Below are positions 43,182 to 51,491 of a DNA stretch of 64,000 bases, one piece after another. The stretch comes from a virus, in IMG/VR virus record IMGVR_UViG_3300042446_000849, positions 55,377-119,376 of that record, one strand, 5' to 3'. The notes beneath the pieces are model-generated. The model was not told the origin of the DNA, made no database searches, and saw only the letters and a program-made list of their open reading frames with translations. How positions within the stretch are numbered: the first letter of the stretch is position 1; each line of letters begins with the position of its first letter. The position numbers were made by a program, and so were the translations under genes.

Positions 43182-43808
43182 TTAGCCGGCCAAAATTTCT
43201 AAATTGTGCTCGTAATGTTTTTTACGATCTTCTAATCCTATTGTACCACCATTGATCTTCTTTGTCAATAGTAATATATCCTTATTATCTGCAATAGCAT
43301 TTAATTTGTTTTTTGTCCAAAACCAACAAGCAGATTCAATAGCACCATCCATTGTTTCGCAATAATGAACAGCATCTTCTAATGTTAGCCCAATAGAGTT
43401 GGCAAATGCTTGATAATTTAATTTACCTGTAAGTTGGATAGCACCACGACCTCTGTGTGCATAACCATCACCGGAAGCTTCGGGTCCGTTACCCATTCTG
43501 TTTGCGTAAATTCTGTTTGCGATCTTTTCAGGTTTGCGCTCATATTCTTTTGCCAATGCTTCTGTTGCGAAATACTTTTTAAATAATCCCAACAATCCTT
43601 TGGCGCCATAATTTAAATTTTCTTGTAGTACAGTAAAGTCTAAAGACTCATGACCACATTGTGCTAAAAATGCAGCAACTCTTTCGACAGTTGTTATCTC
43701 ATACTTCGGCAACACATTTTCAAGTGCCTCAAATAAAACAGGGATGTTTTTATTTCTAGATAAACATTGCTGTAACTTTTCTTCAGTAAATTCAAACTCA
43801 AAACTCAT
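43182..43808 (-). CDS. Endolysin, glycoside hydrolase family 19
   Basis: A 208-residue muramidase/chitinase-type lysin. AAFLAQCGHESLDF carries the first catalytic Glu; GYAHRGRGAIQLTGKLNYQA is the GH19 signature. There is no signal peptide, so it needs the holin encoded at 58.8 kb to reach peptidoglycan. Confidence 0.9.
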   Translation of the reverse strand: MSFEFEFTEEKLQQCLSRNKNIPVLFEALENVLPKYEITTVERVAAFLAQCGHESLDFTVLQENLNYGAKGLLGLFKKYFATEALAKEYERKPEKIANRIYANRMGNGPEASGDGYAHRGRGAIQLTGKLNYQAFANSIGLTLEDAVHYCETMDGAIESACWFWTKNKLNAIADNKDILLLTKKINGGTIGLEDRKKHYEHNLEILAG

Positions 43809-43818
43809 TTTATTCTCC

Positions 43819-44373
43819 TTATACTTCTATATAATTTCTATCTTTAGTAAACCAAATTGGCATTGTATATCTAGTACCAACAACTGTACTAACACCGTGA
43901 CTATATTCTATGCCTGCGGGATATAATGCCAATTTGCCCTTCATAGGTTTAATAAAATGTGGACCGTGTCCCGGAAAAAAGGTTTCGCCTCCGGCAAAAT
44001 CATCGTTCAAATATAATACTCCGGAATAATTTCTCCAAGAACAGAAATTTGGTTCGCCTTCTTGATCGCAGTTGTCTGCGTGTAAAATCATCCCGGAGCC
44101 GCTTTCCCAAGAAACCAAATCTGTGTAATCTGGATACAGATATTCTTCATTGAATACTTTTTTTGCTACGGCTGTTGCATCAAACTTAAATGCATTAACC
44201 CAGCGTTTAATTGTGTAGTCTTGAATATTACTGTAATCTATAGTTTTACCGTTGAATAATCTATTGCGCCCACTTACGTTCATCCTTGGTCTCGTACTAA
44301 ACCAAGCAACGATTGTGTCGCATAAATCATCCGGTAAAAAGTTCTCAAATTCATAGATTTGATTATCTCTCAT
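43819..44373 (-). CDS. Prolyl-4-hydroxylase-like 2OG-Fe(II) oxygenase
   Basis: A 184-residue dioxygenase with a clean triad: HADNCD (MILHADNCDQEG), distal His in IEYSHGVSTVVGTRYTMPIW, and Arg for 2-oxoglutarate. The core YSGVLYLNDDFAGGETFF is standard for phage P4H-like proteins. Substrate unknown; hydroxylation of a virion protein such as the collagen-like fibre is conceivable but untested. Confidence 0.88.
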   Translation of the reverse strand: MRDNQIYEFENFLPDDLCDTIVAWFSTRPRMNVSGRNRLFNGKTIDYSNIQDYTIKRWVNAFKFDATAVAKKVFNEEYLYPDYTDLVSWESGSGMILHADNCDQEGEPNFCSWRNYSGVLYLNDDFAGGETFFPGHGPHFIKPMKGKLALYPAGIEYSHGVSTVVGTRYTMPIWFTKDRNYIEV

Positions 44374-44381
44374 TTTAACTC

Positions 44382-45134
44382 CTAATTTGTTTCATATTTA
44401 TTTTCATATTCTAGTCTCGCTAATATATATTCCTTAACTATAGAAGATCTTACAATGTCACCTGTGCCGAATTCAAAAGTCTTAAAACTTGGCATCATGT
44501 CTGCAATTGCCATAAACTTCTTTAATCCAGACATATCGGTTTTTTTGTATAAATCAGTTTGTCTAAAGTCTCCGCAAAATATGATCTTTGACCGTGGCCC
44601 TACTCTGGTCATTATAGAATTTAATTCCATGTCAGTCATATTTTGACACTCATCTACAATTATAATAGAATTACTCAAAGTAATTCCTCTAACAAAAGAG
44701 GTTATCATAAATTGTACTGCCTTTTGCTCTACAAGTCTTGTATATGCGTCTGGCCTATCAAATAAGTCTTGACAAATTTCTACATATGGTGCGGTATATA
44801 CTTCTGTTTTTTCTTTTTCGTCTCCAGGCAAATGCCCAATTTCTCTACTAGGCACTGCTGATCTAACTATTACTATCCTTTGATATTGATTTCGTTTATC
44901 TAAAACCTCATCTAATGCATGGTATAACGCTATGTATGTTTTTCCTGTTCCTGCAACTCCGTGTAACAAAGAAACTTTCGATTTCTCATATGCATCAAAA
45001 AACCCTTTCTGATTGTCAGTTAATGGCTTAATGGTCTTCATATCTGATAAACATAACTTCAACTTATTATTAGTTATAGTAAGTTGGGGTGTTTGATTAT
45101 TTTGAATCTGAAGGTTAGTTCTTGCTTTTGCCAT
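44382..45134 (-). CDS. phoH: PhoH-like ATPase
   Basis: A 250-residue P-loop ATPase. Walker A GVAGTGKT at 59-66, Walker B IIIVDECQNM, and FCGDFRQTD are exact PhoH features. The family is common in phages of aquatic bacteria; the role (RNA helicase/nuclease-linked or phosphate-stress related) is unsettled. Shine-Dalgarno AGAGGA precedes the start, and a hairpin lies just upstream. Confidence 0.92.
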   Translation of the reverse strand: MAKARTNLQIQNNQTPQLTITNNKLKLCLSDMKTIKPLTDNQKGFFDAYEKSKVSLLHGVAGTGKTYIALYHALDEVLDKRNQYQRIVIVRSAVPSREIGHLPGDEKEKTEVYTAPYVEICQDLFDRPDAYTRLVEQKAVQFMITSFVRGITLSNSIIIVDECQNMTDMELNSIMTRVGPRSKIIFCGDFRQTDLYKKTDMSGLKKFMAIADMMPSFKTFEFGTGDIVRSSIVKEYILARLEYENKYETN

Positions 45135-45161
45135 GTGCGTCCTCTTTGGATAGTACGAAAT

Positions 45162-45187
45162 GAGGACAATTTCTAAGGATTGTCCTC
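45162..45187. promoter_or_regulatory. Hairpin in the leader of phoH
   Basis: GAGGACAAT (45162-45170), 8-nt loop, ATTGTCCTC (45179-45187): a perfect 9-bp stem between the zinc-ribbon gene and phoH. There is no T-run on the minus strand, so it may be a processing or attenuation element and not a terminator for the minus-strand genes. Confidence 0.5.
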
Positions 45188-45222
45188 CCGATTTTTAAAG
45201 TGGGATTTTAGCATCATATATT

Positions 45223-45483
45223 TTAGCGTCTGCTCAACTTATCTGAAAGATTAGCTTGACGACCGTTAGTCGAATTAATCTTAGATAAAACTTCCCTAAA
45301 TCCGTTGTCTATAGTTCGTACGCCTAAACGGACAGGGTCGCCGAAGGGAATCGGCGTTGTGTGGTGAGATTCGTATTTGGTAGAATTGCAGGTAGGGCAA
45401 TGTTGATTTTCCCTTTCCGAAATTCGACACATAACTTCAAAAATGTTTGAGCACTCAGAACATTTGAAATCGTAAAATGGCAT
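45223..45483 (-). CDS. FmdB-type zinc-ribbon protein
   Basis: An 86-residue protein. MPFYDFKCSECSNIFEVM with a second CPTC pair forms a four-Cys zinc ribbon of the FmdB family. The C-terminus is basic. A regulatory or nucleic-acid-binding role is the usual guess for the family. Confidence 0.8.
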   Translation of the reverse strand: MPFYDFKCSECSNIFEVMCRISERENQHCPTCNSTKYESHHTTPIPFGDPVRLGVRTIDNGFREVLSKINSTNGRQANLSDKLSRR

Positions 45484-45523
45484 TAATTAGCTCCTAATAC
45501 AATTATATATTAAATTGTAAGTT

Positions 45524-46537
45524 TTAATTTGGATGAGGAATAGAATCCACAATATTTGTCAATGATTGATCAAATGTGTACTTAGGTGTCCATCCAAGGT
45601 CGTTTCCTATATTATTTATGCTAGGAACACGACTTGTAACGTCTTGATACCCTGCACCGTAAAATTCTCCGCTAGATTTAACACTAATTGTAGCTTTTTG
45701 TTTAGTTAATCCTGCATCTTCTAATTGATCAATTACTTTTAAAGCAACTTCTCTTACAGATAGATTATTCCATGGATTGCCTACATTATAAATTTTACCA
45801 TTAGATATTTCTTCATTTAGAAGAATTTCTTTTAACGCTCCAACGCCATCTCTAACATCTGTAAAGCATCGTTTCTGATGACCACCATCGACCAATGTTA
45901 CTTCACCCCTAAATAAAGCATCTCCGATTAATTGTGTAATTAATCTTGAAGAACCTTCTGATGTTGCTTCTAATGTATCAAGATAAGGGCCTACCCAGTT
46001 AAATGGTCTAAATAATGTAAAGCGGAAACCGTCTCGTTGATTCATCGCAAAGATTACACGATCAAGCAATTGTTTGGAGCAAGCATAAATCCAACGAGAA
46101 TACTTAATAGGACCATATACCAAATCTGTAGTCTCTTCGTCAAACGGTGCTTCACCTTTACCATACACTTCAGAAGTAGATGGGAATAAAACACGCTTAC
46201 CTAATTTTTGTGCCAATTTAATTACACGAAGATTTTCTTCAAAGTCTAATTCAAACACGCGCATTGGTTGTTCAACATATAGCTTAGGTGTAGCAATAGC
46301 AACAAATGGTAATAACACATCGCATTCTTCAATTAACTTATCAATAATATTATGATCTTCCATAATATTCAATTGATGGAATTCAAAACGATCATCCTGT
46401 GGTAACATATCGGTGCGAGTCTTATACTTGTCGACACCTACAATTTTTACATCGCTAAAACGATCATCTGCTAAAATCGAATTACTCAAGTGATATCCGA
46501 TAAATCCATCAGATCCTAAAATTAAAATTTTCATCAT
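45524..46537 (-). CDS. ArnA-like UDP-glucuronate decarboxylase/extended SDR
   Basis: A 337-residue NAD-dependent SDR. LILGSDGFIGYHLSN is the Rossmann motif, FPSTSEVYGKGEAPF and RWIYACSKQLLDRVI hold the Ser/Thr and YxxxK catalytic residues (here YACSK). The run of LLPFVAIATPKLYVEQPMRV, FELDFEENLRVIKLA and TLFRPFNWVGP closely follows the decarboxylase domain of E. coli ArnA. It probably makes a UDP-4-keto-pentose or a related sugar. It overlaps the next gene by 4 nt. Confidence 0.85.
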   Translation of the reverse strand: MMKILILGSDGFIGYHLSNSILADDRFSDVKIVGVDKYKTRTDMLPQDDRFEFHQLNIMEDHNIIDKLIEECDVLLPFVAIATPKLYVEQPMRVFELDFEENLRVIKLAQKLGKRVLFPSTSEVYGKGEAPFDEETTDLVYGPIKYSRWIYACSKQLLDRVIFAMNQRDGFRFTLFRPFNWVGPYLDTLEATSEGSSRLITQLIGDALFRGEVTLVDGGHQKRCFTDVRDGVGALKEILLNEEISNGKIYNVGNPWNNLSVREVALKVIDQLEDAGLTKQKATISVKSSGEFYGAGYQDVTSRVPSINNIGNDLGWTPKYTFDQSLTNIVDSIPHPN

Positions 46538-47280
46538 AACCTTTCAAGTCTTATTTTCTTTTCATTAGAAACAATCTCATTAATCATTTTACTCACGGTG
46601 TCTTCACCTCTAGAGGACAAAATAATTTTTTGCTTGTCTCTTTTACTTTTCATTGTCATACTGTTCATAGCTTTAGTAATAATAAACTCGCCAGTATATA
46701 ATTCTGTTTCTATTTGTATTTTCAATCTTCTTTGAAATTGCTTTGAAATGTTTACTGTAGAAATATCATCTATAATATACTCACCGTATTCATTATGGTA
46801 TATTTCAACATTTTTGTTTTTTAGATATGAATCTAAAGACGCAATGTGATACAGATATTCAGAAACAGTATTTCTTTCAATACCCCAATTATAAGTACAT
46901 TTTATAACTTTGTCAACATCTAAACCAGATGTTAATTGGTCAAAAATTATAGAATATCTATGTTGTGATAAAATATATGTAGGTATACCTTTAACAAGTG
47001 CAGATGCTTCTTGTTTTTCGGCACTACTTGAAAATCCTTTTTCTACATATATCTTAGTGGGCTGTAACTCTAAGCAATCTTTAAGATCACTTAGATGTTT
47101 GTCTGTTGCAGATGCGATGTAAATAGGTAATCCCCGATATGAGGCTTTTTTAATGGCCTCTCGGGAATATGTATTTTCTGATTTTTTACTACCAACATAA
47201 ATGGGTTTAATTCTGTGACTCAATAATTTAGAGCCTAAAACTCCTGCCCATTTACCGGTACCATAGATTATTGCATGCAG
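46534..47280 (-). CDS. Rossmann-fold oxidoreductase (Gfo/Idh/MocA-like), CTG start proposed
   Basis: The conservative start is a TTG at 47223 (229 residues). Reading upstream in the same frame gives HAIIYGTGKWAGVLGSKLL, a complete GxGxxA dinucleotide-binding motif joined to HRIKPIYVGSK. No ATG/GTG/TTG lies upstream before a stop at 47304, but CTG at 47280 has GAGGAG seven bases before it. I therefore propose a CTG start (248 residues), overlapping the methyltransferase stop by 13 nt. The middle IYVEKGFSSSAEK resembles the EKP motif of Gfo/Idh enzymes. Likely NAD(P)-dependent sugar oxidoreductase. Confidence 0.65.
   Translation of the reverse strand: MHAIIYGTGKWAGVLGSKLLSHRIKPIYVGSKKSENTYSREAIKKASYRGLPIYIASATDKHLSDLKDCLELQPTKIYVEKGFSSSAEKQEASALVKGIPTYILSQHRYSIIFDQLTSGLDVDKVIKCTYNWGIERNTVSEYLYHIASLDSYLKNKNVEIYHNEYGEYIIDDISTVNISKQFQRRLKIQIETELYTGEFIITKAMNSMTMKSKRDKQKIILSSRGEDTVSKMINEIVSNEKKIRLERL
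46888..46916 (-). promoter_or_regulatory. Consensus sigma-70 promoter inside the oxidoreductase gene
   Basis: TTGACA (46916-46911), 17-nt spacer, TATAAT (46893-46888) on the minus strand. It could drive the ArnA-like gene and the genes below it. Confidence 0.65.
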
Positions 47281-48413
47281 AGTATTTCTCCTCGATGTCC
47301 TCTACTTACTAATTTAGCTTTAATGTCATCAAATACATTCCATGCTACAACAAAAACAAGTGCATCTTTATCTAAATCTTCTGGGCTAGTAATTAACTTA
47401 TCTGTCCCTGGGAAATAGTAGCCTTGTTTTAACTCATTGTCGTCAACAACACCTGTTAGTTTAGAATTAACTAAATGTAATGTATATAATGATGTTACTG
47501 CTTTTGCGGCCGCACCATAAGCAACAAAAGGTCTATCATTTAATAAAGCTTTCATTCGATCTTCACGATCAGAGTTATATTGCTCTACATCTTTTTTAGT
47601 TTGTTCCCAATCTACATTAGGCTTAACAACATCAGAAACGCCGCTCAATTTTCTAGCATAGATCCTAAAACTAACACCATGGGTGTTAATTGCGATATGT
47701 TTTTCTACAATTAATCCAGCGCGCTCTAAAAGTTTAGAGAATGAGTATGGGGAATAGTAATCAATGTGTTCGTGATAAACATTGTCTAAGAACTTTCCGC
47801 TTAGAATACCCGACTGGTCACCACACTCTACAACTAATACGCCACCTGGTTTTAACGCATTTGAAATAGCTTTAACAACATCTAATGTGTCAGGAATATG
47901 TGCAAGTACATTGTTTGCCAGGATAAAATCAAAGTTGTTTTCCCATGCTTGTGTTTTAACTAAAGATGTAGTAAAGAAATCTGTAATTACAGGAATATTT
48001 TTACTTGTATGTTCTTCGATTAAATATTCGGATGGCTCAACCCCGACAACTTCCATGCCATATTCTTCTTTAAATTGTTGTAGCAAATAACCATCGTTGC
48101 TACCAATCTCAAGAACTTTATTTGCACTACCTGCCCCATACCGTGTACAAACATTTTCAGCATAGCTTTCAAAATGTTTTCTAAATGAAGCTGATACTCC
48201 AGATTTATACTTGTATGTTGAAAATACGTGGTCTGGGTCTGGAGCAGATGCCAATTGCATATGACCGCAATCAGAACAACGATTTAGTTCTAATGGGTGT
48301 CTGTAAAAATCTGGTTCAGAGAAAAGAGCATTGGCTACCGGAGAATTCGGTAATGCTAGCCAGTGCTTTAGATCATTACTGCCGCAACAACGGCAAACAT
48401 CATACTTCAACAT
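47268..48413 (-). CDS. Sugar C-methyltransferase with zinc-binding N-terminus
   Basis: A 381-residue protein from the ATG at 48413 (MLKYDVCRCCGSNDL); a TTG at 48434 is possible but less likely. Cys pairs CRCCG and CSDCGH form the N-terminal zinc site. KVLEIGSNDGYLLQQF is the SAM-binding motif; FLDNVYHEHIDYYSPYSF and VAYGAAAKAVTSL are typical of the TylCIII/NovU-type C-methyltransferase family acting on nucleotide-linked keto-sugars. It sits in the sugar cluster. Confidence 0.85.
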   Translation of the reverse strand: MLKYDVCRCCGSNDLKHWLALPNSPVANALFSEPDFYRHPLELNRCSDCGHMQLASAPDPDHVFSTYKYKSGVSASFRKHFESYAENVCTRYGAGSANKVLEIGSNDGYLLQQFKEEYGMEVVGVEPSEYLIEEHTSKNIPVITDFFTTSLVKTQAWENNFDFILANNVLAHIPDTLDVVKAISNALKPGGVLVVECGDQSGILSGKFLDNVYHEHIDYYSPYSFSKLLERAGLIVEKHIAINTHGVSFRIYARKLSGVSDVVKPNVDWEQTKKDVEQYNSDREDRMKALLNDRPFVAYGAAAKAVTSLYTLHLVNSKLTGVVDDNELKQGYYFPGTDKLITSPEDLDKDALVFVVAWNVFDDIKAKLVSRGHRGEILCMQ

Positions 48414-48795
48414 ATTGTTCGTGCAATGGTGCAATTTTTACAATATCTTCATCATATGTAGTTGCATCTCGCTTGTGTTCTGAGATAACTACCATGATAG
48501 AATCAGTTTCAAAAACCATCTCATGGTCAATCATAGGACCCGTCTTGAACATATCACCTTTGCTATAGTGCTCACGATGGATCTTTGTTTCACCATGGTT
48601 GCGCCAGTAGAACATCATTTCACCTGATACTAGATAGCAGGTATGTGTGTCTGTTTTGTGATAGTGATTGGCACGAAGTGCGCCTGGCTTAGACCAAATC
48701 ATTTGGACATTAGCGTCGCCATGTGTAAGGGGGAGAATTGTGCCGCGGTCGTCTGTGTAGCCTTGCTCAACCGGTACTCGATGTGTTTCTGTCAT
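48400..48795 (-). CDS. Cupin-fold protein (sugar epimerase-like)
   Basis: A 131-residue single cupin. GALRANHYHKTDTHTCYLVS with EMMFYWRN is cupin motif 1 with its metal-binding His; KGDMFKTGPMIDHEMVFET is motif 2. Similar cupins act as epimerases or isomerases of dTDP-sugars. Its gene overlaps the C-methyltransferase, so a role in the same nucleotide sugar is likely. Confidence 0.75.
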   Translation of the reverse strand: MTETHRVPVEQGYTDDRGTILPLTHGDANVQMIWSKPGALRANHYHKTDTHTCYLVSGEMMFYWRNHGETKIHREHYSKGDMFKTGPMIDHEMVFETDSIMVVISEHKRDATTYDEDIVKIAPLHEQYVEV

Positions 48796-48804
48796 AATTG
48801 CCTT

Positions 48805-49347
48805 TCAATTAAATTCATACCAAGATGGTATAGTTCTTTTTTTCCAATTCGCTAAATGCTTTTTAGCACCTACATAATAATTTATATACGATTGTATTGA
48901 GTTATTTTTAACTCTATATTCTTCTGGCATTGCAGGTGTAGGTTCAGTAAATCCTACACCTTTAGGAATATGTGTTGGTGGCGCGCGTAATGCATCTATT
49001 AGTCGAGCAGTCGCATGAATTTTACCATACCTATAAGTATATTCGTTTAATACTGCAATTAATAATTTATATAACCATTCATAATTTTCATAAGAATGTC
49101 TTACCCAAATTGCTGAAGGATGATTGGCATGAGTAGAACGGTACAAAGTATATTCACGCTCATCGGAAAGAATGTATTTGGTTTGTTTTCGATTAGTTTT
49201 ACTGACACCCACAGATTGAGTACCATCAAGAATACGATGAGCAGTAGAAAGAAGTTGAGCATATTCTAAAATCATTTTAACGACATGCTTGTCGTTATGT
49301 AATTCAGCGCAAGTTTTAGGGTCATGATGTAAATAAAAAATATTCAT
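48805..49347 (-). CDS. Conserved phage protein (pyrimidine-dimer-glycosylase-like)
   Basis: A 180-residue protein. LHHDPKTCAELHNDKHVVKM, then EYAQLLSTAHRILDG, HPSAIWVRHSYENYEWLY and FTEPTPAMPEEYRVKN form a pattern widespread in T4-like phages. It is sometimes annotated as a pyrimidine-dimer DNA glycosylase, based on a remote match to that family; no experimental support is known to me. Confidence 0.65.
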   Translation of the reverse strand: MNIFYLHHDPKTCAELHNDKHVVKMILEYAQLLSTAHRILDGTQSVGVSKTNRKQTKYILSDEREYTLYRSTHANHPSAIWVRHSYENYEWLYKLLIAVLNEYTYRYGKIHATARLIDALRAPPTHIPKGVGFTEPTPAMPEEYRVKNNSIQSYINYYVGAKKHLANWKKRTIPSWYEFN

Positions 49348-49613
49348 AAAGTTTCTATAGATTTCAATATGTCTGCAATAATTTGTTTAGACTTATTTGA
49401 CAATAGACTTGAGGATTTTGCTTCAACCAAAGATTTAATAACTGTCACAGGATCATATGACTCTAAAGTTTTATCAGTAACTTTTTCGGGCAAGTTGCCA
49501 AAAATATTTAAAGCAATAACTGTCAAAACAATCTCATCCTCAGTATACAGGGGTATTTTATACCCTTTAAATAAAGTTCGTTTCTCTGGAAATCTATAAA
49601 TCTTTGCGATCAT
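49344..49613 (-). CDS. Hypothetical small protein
   Basis: An 89-residue protein (MIAKIYRFPEKRTLFKGYKI) with a helical C-terminus. No family recognised. A late-promoter-like CATAAATA lies 19 nt upstream, and a 4-nt overlap couples it to the next gene. Confidence 0.6.
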   Translation of the reverse strand: MIAKIYRFPEKRTLFKGYKIPLYTEDEIVLTVIALNIFGNLPEKVTDKTLESYDPVTVIKSLVEAKSSSLLSNKSKQIIADILKSIETL

Positions 49614-49631
49614 AAAAGCACCTTTGCTTTT

Positions 49632-49639
49632 TATTTATG
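49632..49639 (-). promoter_or_regulatory. Candidate late promoter
   Basis: CATAAATA on the minus strand, one base from the T4 late consensus, 19 nt before the ATG at 49613 and just past the end of the ligase gene. Confidence 0.45.
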
Positions 49640-49640
49640 C

Positions 49641-50966
49641 TTACTTTACAGATTTACTTGCCTCTGCCGTACTTTTATCTTCACGTAATTCAATAAATCT
49701 AGGTAAGAACAAACTCTCACTTTCGCCAGATCGTTCTTTAATACGTGCATTATAACGTACAGTAATAATTTTTCCTATTACTTTTTTGTCAAACTCTGCT
49801 CGTTGTTCATCCGAATAACCAGAGCCAACATTAACACGAATAACACCGTCACTTGTTTCGCATACTAGTGCGCCTAAGCGACCTTTGTTTTTACCAGTAC
49901 CTTCTTCCCAGTCAACTACCATCAGATCACATTCAAGTTCTCCCTTGAACTTAATTTGATCTTTAGATCGGCGATCTTCCCAAATACCTGTTTTGGATTT
50001 TAGAATAGTACCTTCTTGACCTTCTGCCAAGAACTTCTCAAAGATTTTTTGTGCTTCATATAAAGTATCTACTTGCTTAGTCCACACTAAATCTACATAA
50101 TGTCTAAATTGGTCAAAATTAGATTTAACGTGTGAAATACAATTATTGAGTTTGCCCAATCTAACATTGTAGGGCTCTTTGTCAATACCTTGTTTGAATG
50201 AAGCATATGGAATAGCATCCCACAATGTAGCTCGTACGTTTTCAGCTTCAGTATTACTCATTGTACCTTTAATTGCTTTAGATAAAATGCCGTTACCTGT
50301 TTGTCTATTAACTGGTTTACCTGCATAATCTGCAACTAACAATTCACCATCGAATACCATATCATCTTTATAGAATTCTGCCATCTTAATAAATGGTATT
50401 GGGAATGATGGATTAGGAATAGTTATTTCCTTACCATTGCGTGATCTAAATTCTACTACGCCGTCTTTGACGATTGCATTGAATCGCATTCCGTCGAGCT
50501 TGAGCTGACAAAGCGCGGGGAGTGCGATTTTGTCGACAAGCTTTTGGTCGTATCCAGAAGCCAACATAACTGGGTATGTCGAAATAATACCGGGCCAAAT
50601 TTTATTTGCTGTGGCTTCGGAGACTCCGCAACGGAGGTCTTTTGCAATAACACGCTCAATGATTTTGGCATTTTCTTTACTCAAGTTAGATAGAACATTA
50701 CGTAGATGTGAAATAGCATTGTTGCCTGTTACTGTTCGACTAGACAATAGTGATAAATCATCTAATGCCTGTTCCAAAGTTTTGCTCTCTGAAACAAAAT
50801 CGTAACTTGGAATTTTTCTAATGTAGAATTGAATGAACGGGTCAAGTGCAAGATAGAAAACTTGTTTAAGTGTTTTGTTATCTTTGTTTTTAACAAGAAT
50901 TGCTTCTTTAGCTAAACGGGAATTATCATTTGCTAATTGTTCAAATATATTATAGATCATACTCAT
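49641..50966 (-). CDS. 30: ATP-dependent DNA ligase (gp30-like)
   Basis: A 441-residue ligase. The adenylated lysine is K156 in CQLKLDGMRFN, with later motifs EFRSRNGKEI, FDGELLV, EGTILKSK and DQIKFKGELECD. Size fits T4 gp30 (487). It seals nicks in replication and repair. A consensus sigma-70 promoter lies 20-50 nt upstream, and TTTTTCTCC-type pyrimidines (GGAGAAAAA on the minus strand) give the ribosome site. Confidence 0.95.
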   Translation of the reverse strand: MSMIYNIFEQLANDNSRLAKEAILVKNKDNKTLKQVFYLALDPFIQFYIRKIPSYDFVSESKTLEQALDDLSLLSSRTVTGNNAISHLRNVLSNLSKENAKIIERVIAKDLRCGVSEATANKIWPGIISTYPVMLASGYDQKLVDKIALPALCQLKLDGMRFNAIVKDGVVEFRSRNGKEITIPNPSFPIPFIKMAEFYKDDMVFDGELLVADYAGKPVNRQTGNGILSKAIKGTMSNTEAENVRATLWDAIPYASFKQGIDKEPYNVRLGKLNNCISHVKSNFDQFRHYVDLVWTKQVDTLYEAQKIFEKFLAEGQEGTILKSKTGIWEDRRSKDQIKFKGELECDLMVVDWEEGTGKNKGRLGALVCETSDGVIRVNVGSGYSDEQRAEFDKKVIGKIITVRYNARIKERSGESESLFLPRFIELREDKSTAEASKSVK

Positions 50967-50986
50967 TTTTTCTCCTTAACAATACT

Positions 50987-51015
50987 ATTATAACACCATA
51001 TTAAAAAGGTGTCAA
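50987..51015 (-). promoter_or_regulatory. Consensus sigma-70 promoter of the ligase gene
   Basis: TTGACA (51015-51010), 17-nt spacer ending in TGGTGT, TATAAT (50992-50987). The TG before the -10 also gives an extended -10. Confidence 0.8.
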
Positions 51016-51209
51016 GCATTATATGGGATAAATGGATTAAATTGTGGATTAATTGAAAAAGAAACCTTATATTTTGGTTCATTCGCAATTACCGTCTTTT
51101 TAATCTCTTCGATTTTCTCTAAACTAGCATAAACACCTATAATACCTTTTCGTTTTACACGATTAATATTATCCAAATACTTAGCTTCGAGAATAAATTG
51201 GTTAAACAT
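51012..51209 (-). CDS. Small hypothetical protein
   Basis: A 65-residue protein from the ATG at 51209 (MFNQFILEAKYLDNINRVKR). It contains IIGVYASLEKIEEIKKTV. No family recognised. It starts one base after the DsbA-like stop; its own stop codon lies within the -35 of the ligase promoter. Confidence 0.6.
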   Translation of the reverse strand: MFNQFILEAKYLDNINRVKRKGIIGVYASLEKIEEIKKTVIANEPKYKVSFSINPQFNPFIPYNA

Positions 51210-51210
51210 A

Positions 51211-51489
51211 TTAAGCAGTTTCTTTAGCCATTGTAGTGGTATTAGTAATAGCTTGATACATTGATTCAAACTCTTCGTGTTCCTCTAGCTCAAGACTAAA
51301 GTTTTGCTTGTGATAAACTCGTGCCATACGACGGAATGTCTTTTTAGACAATAGTTGTTTCTCACAAATTTCGTTGATAGCTTCTCGAATGAATTCACGT
51401 TCGCCTTCGATGCGTGTCATCGATGAACTAACTTCTTTCATGCAATCTAAAATTGCTTTACGATCTACTGGGCTGGATGGGATTGTCAT
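51211..51489 (-). CDS. dsbA: DsbA-like double-stranded DNA-binding regulator
   Basis: A 92-residue helical protein. IEGEREFIREAINEICEKQL, then KKTFRRMARVYHKQNF and EEHEEFESMY, resembles T4 DsbA, a dsDNA-binding protein near late promoters. Related small proteins are present in most aquatic T4-like phages. Confidence 0.7.
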   Translation of the reverse strand: MTIPSSPVDRKAILDCMKEVSSSMTRIEGEREFIREAINEICEKQLLSKKTFRRMARVYHKQNFSLELEEHEEFESMYQAITNTTTMAKETA

Positions 51490-51491
51490 AA

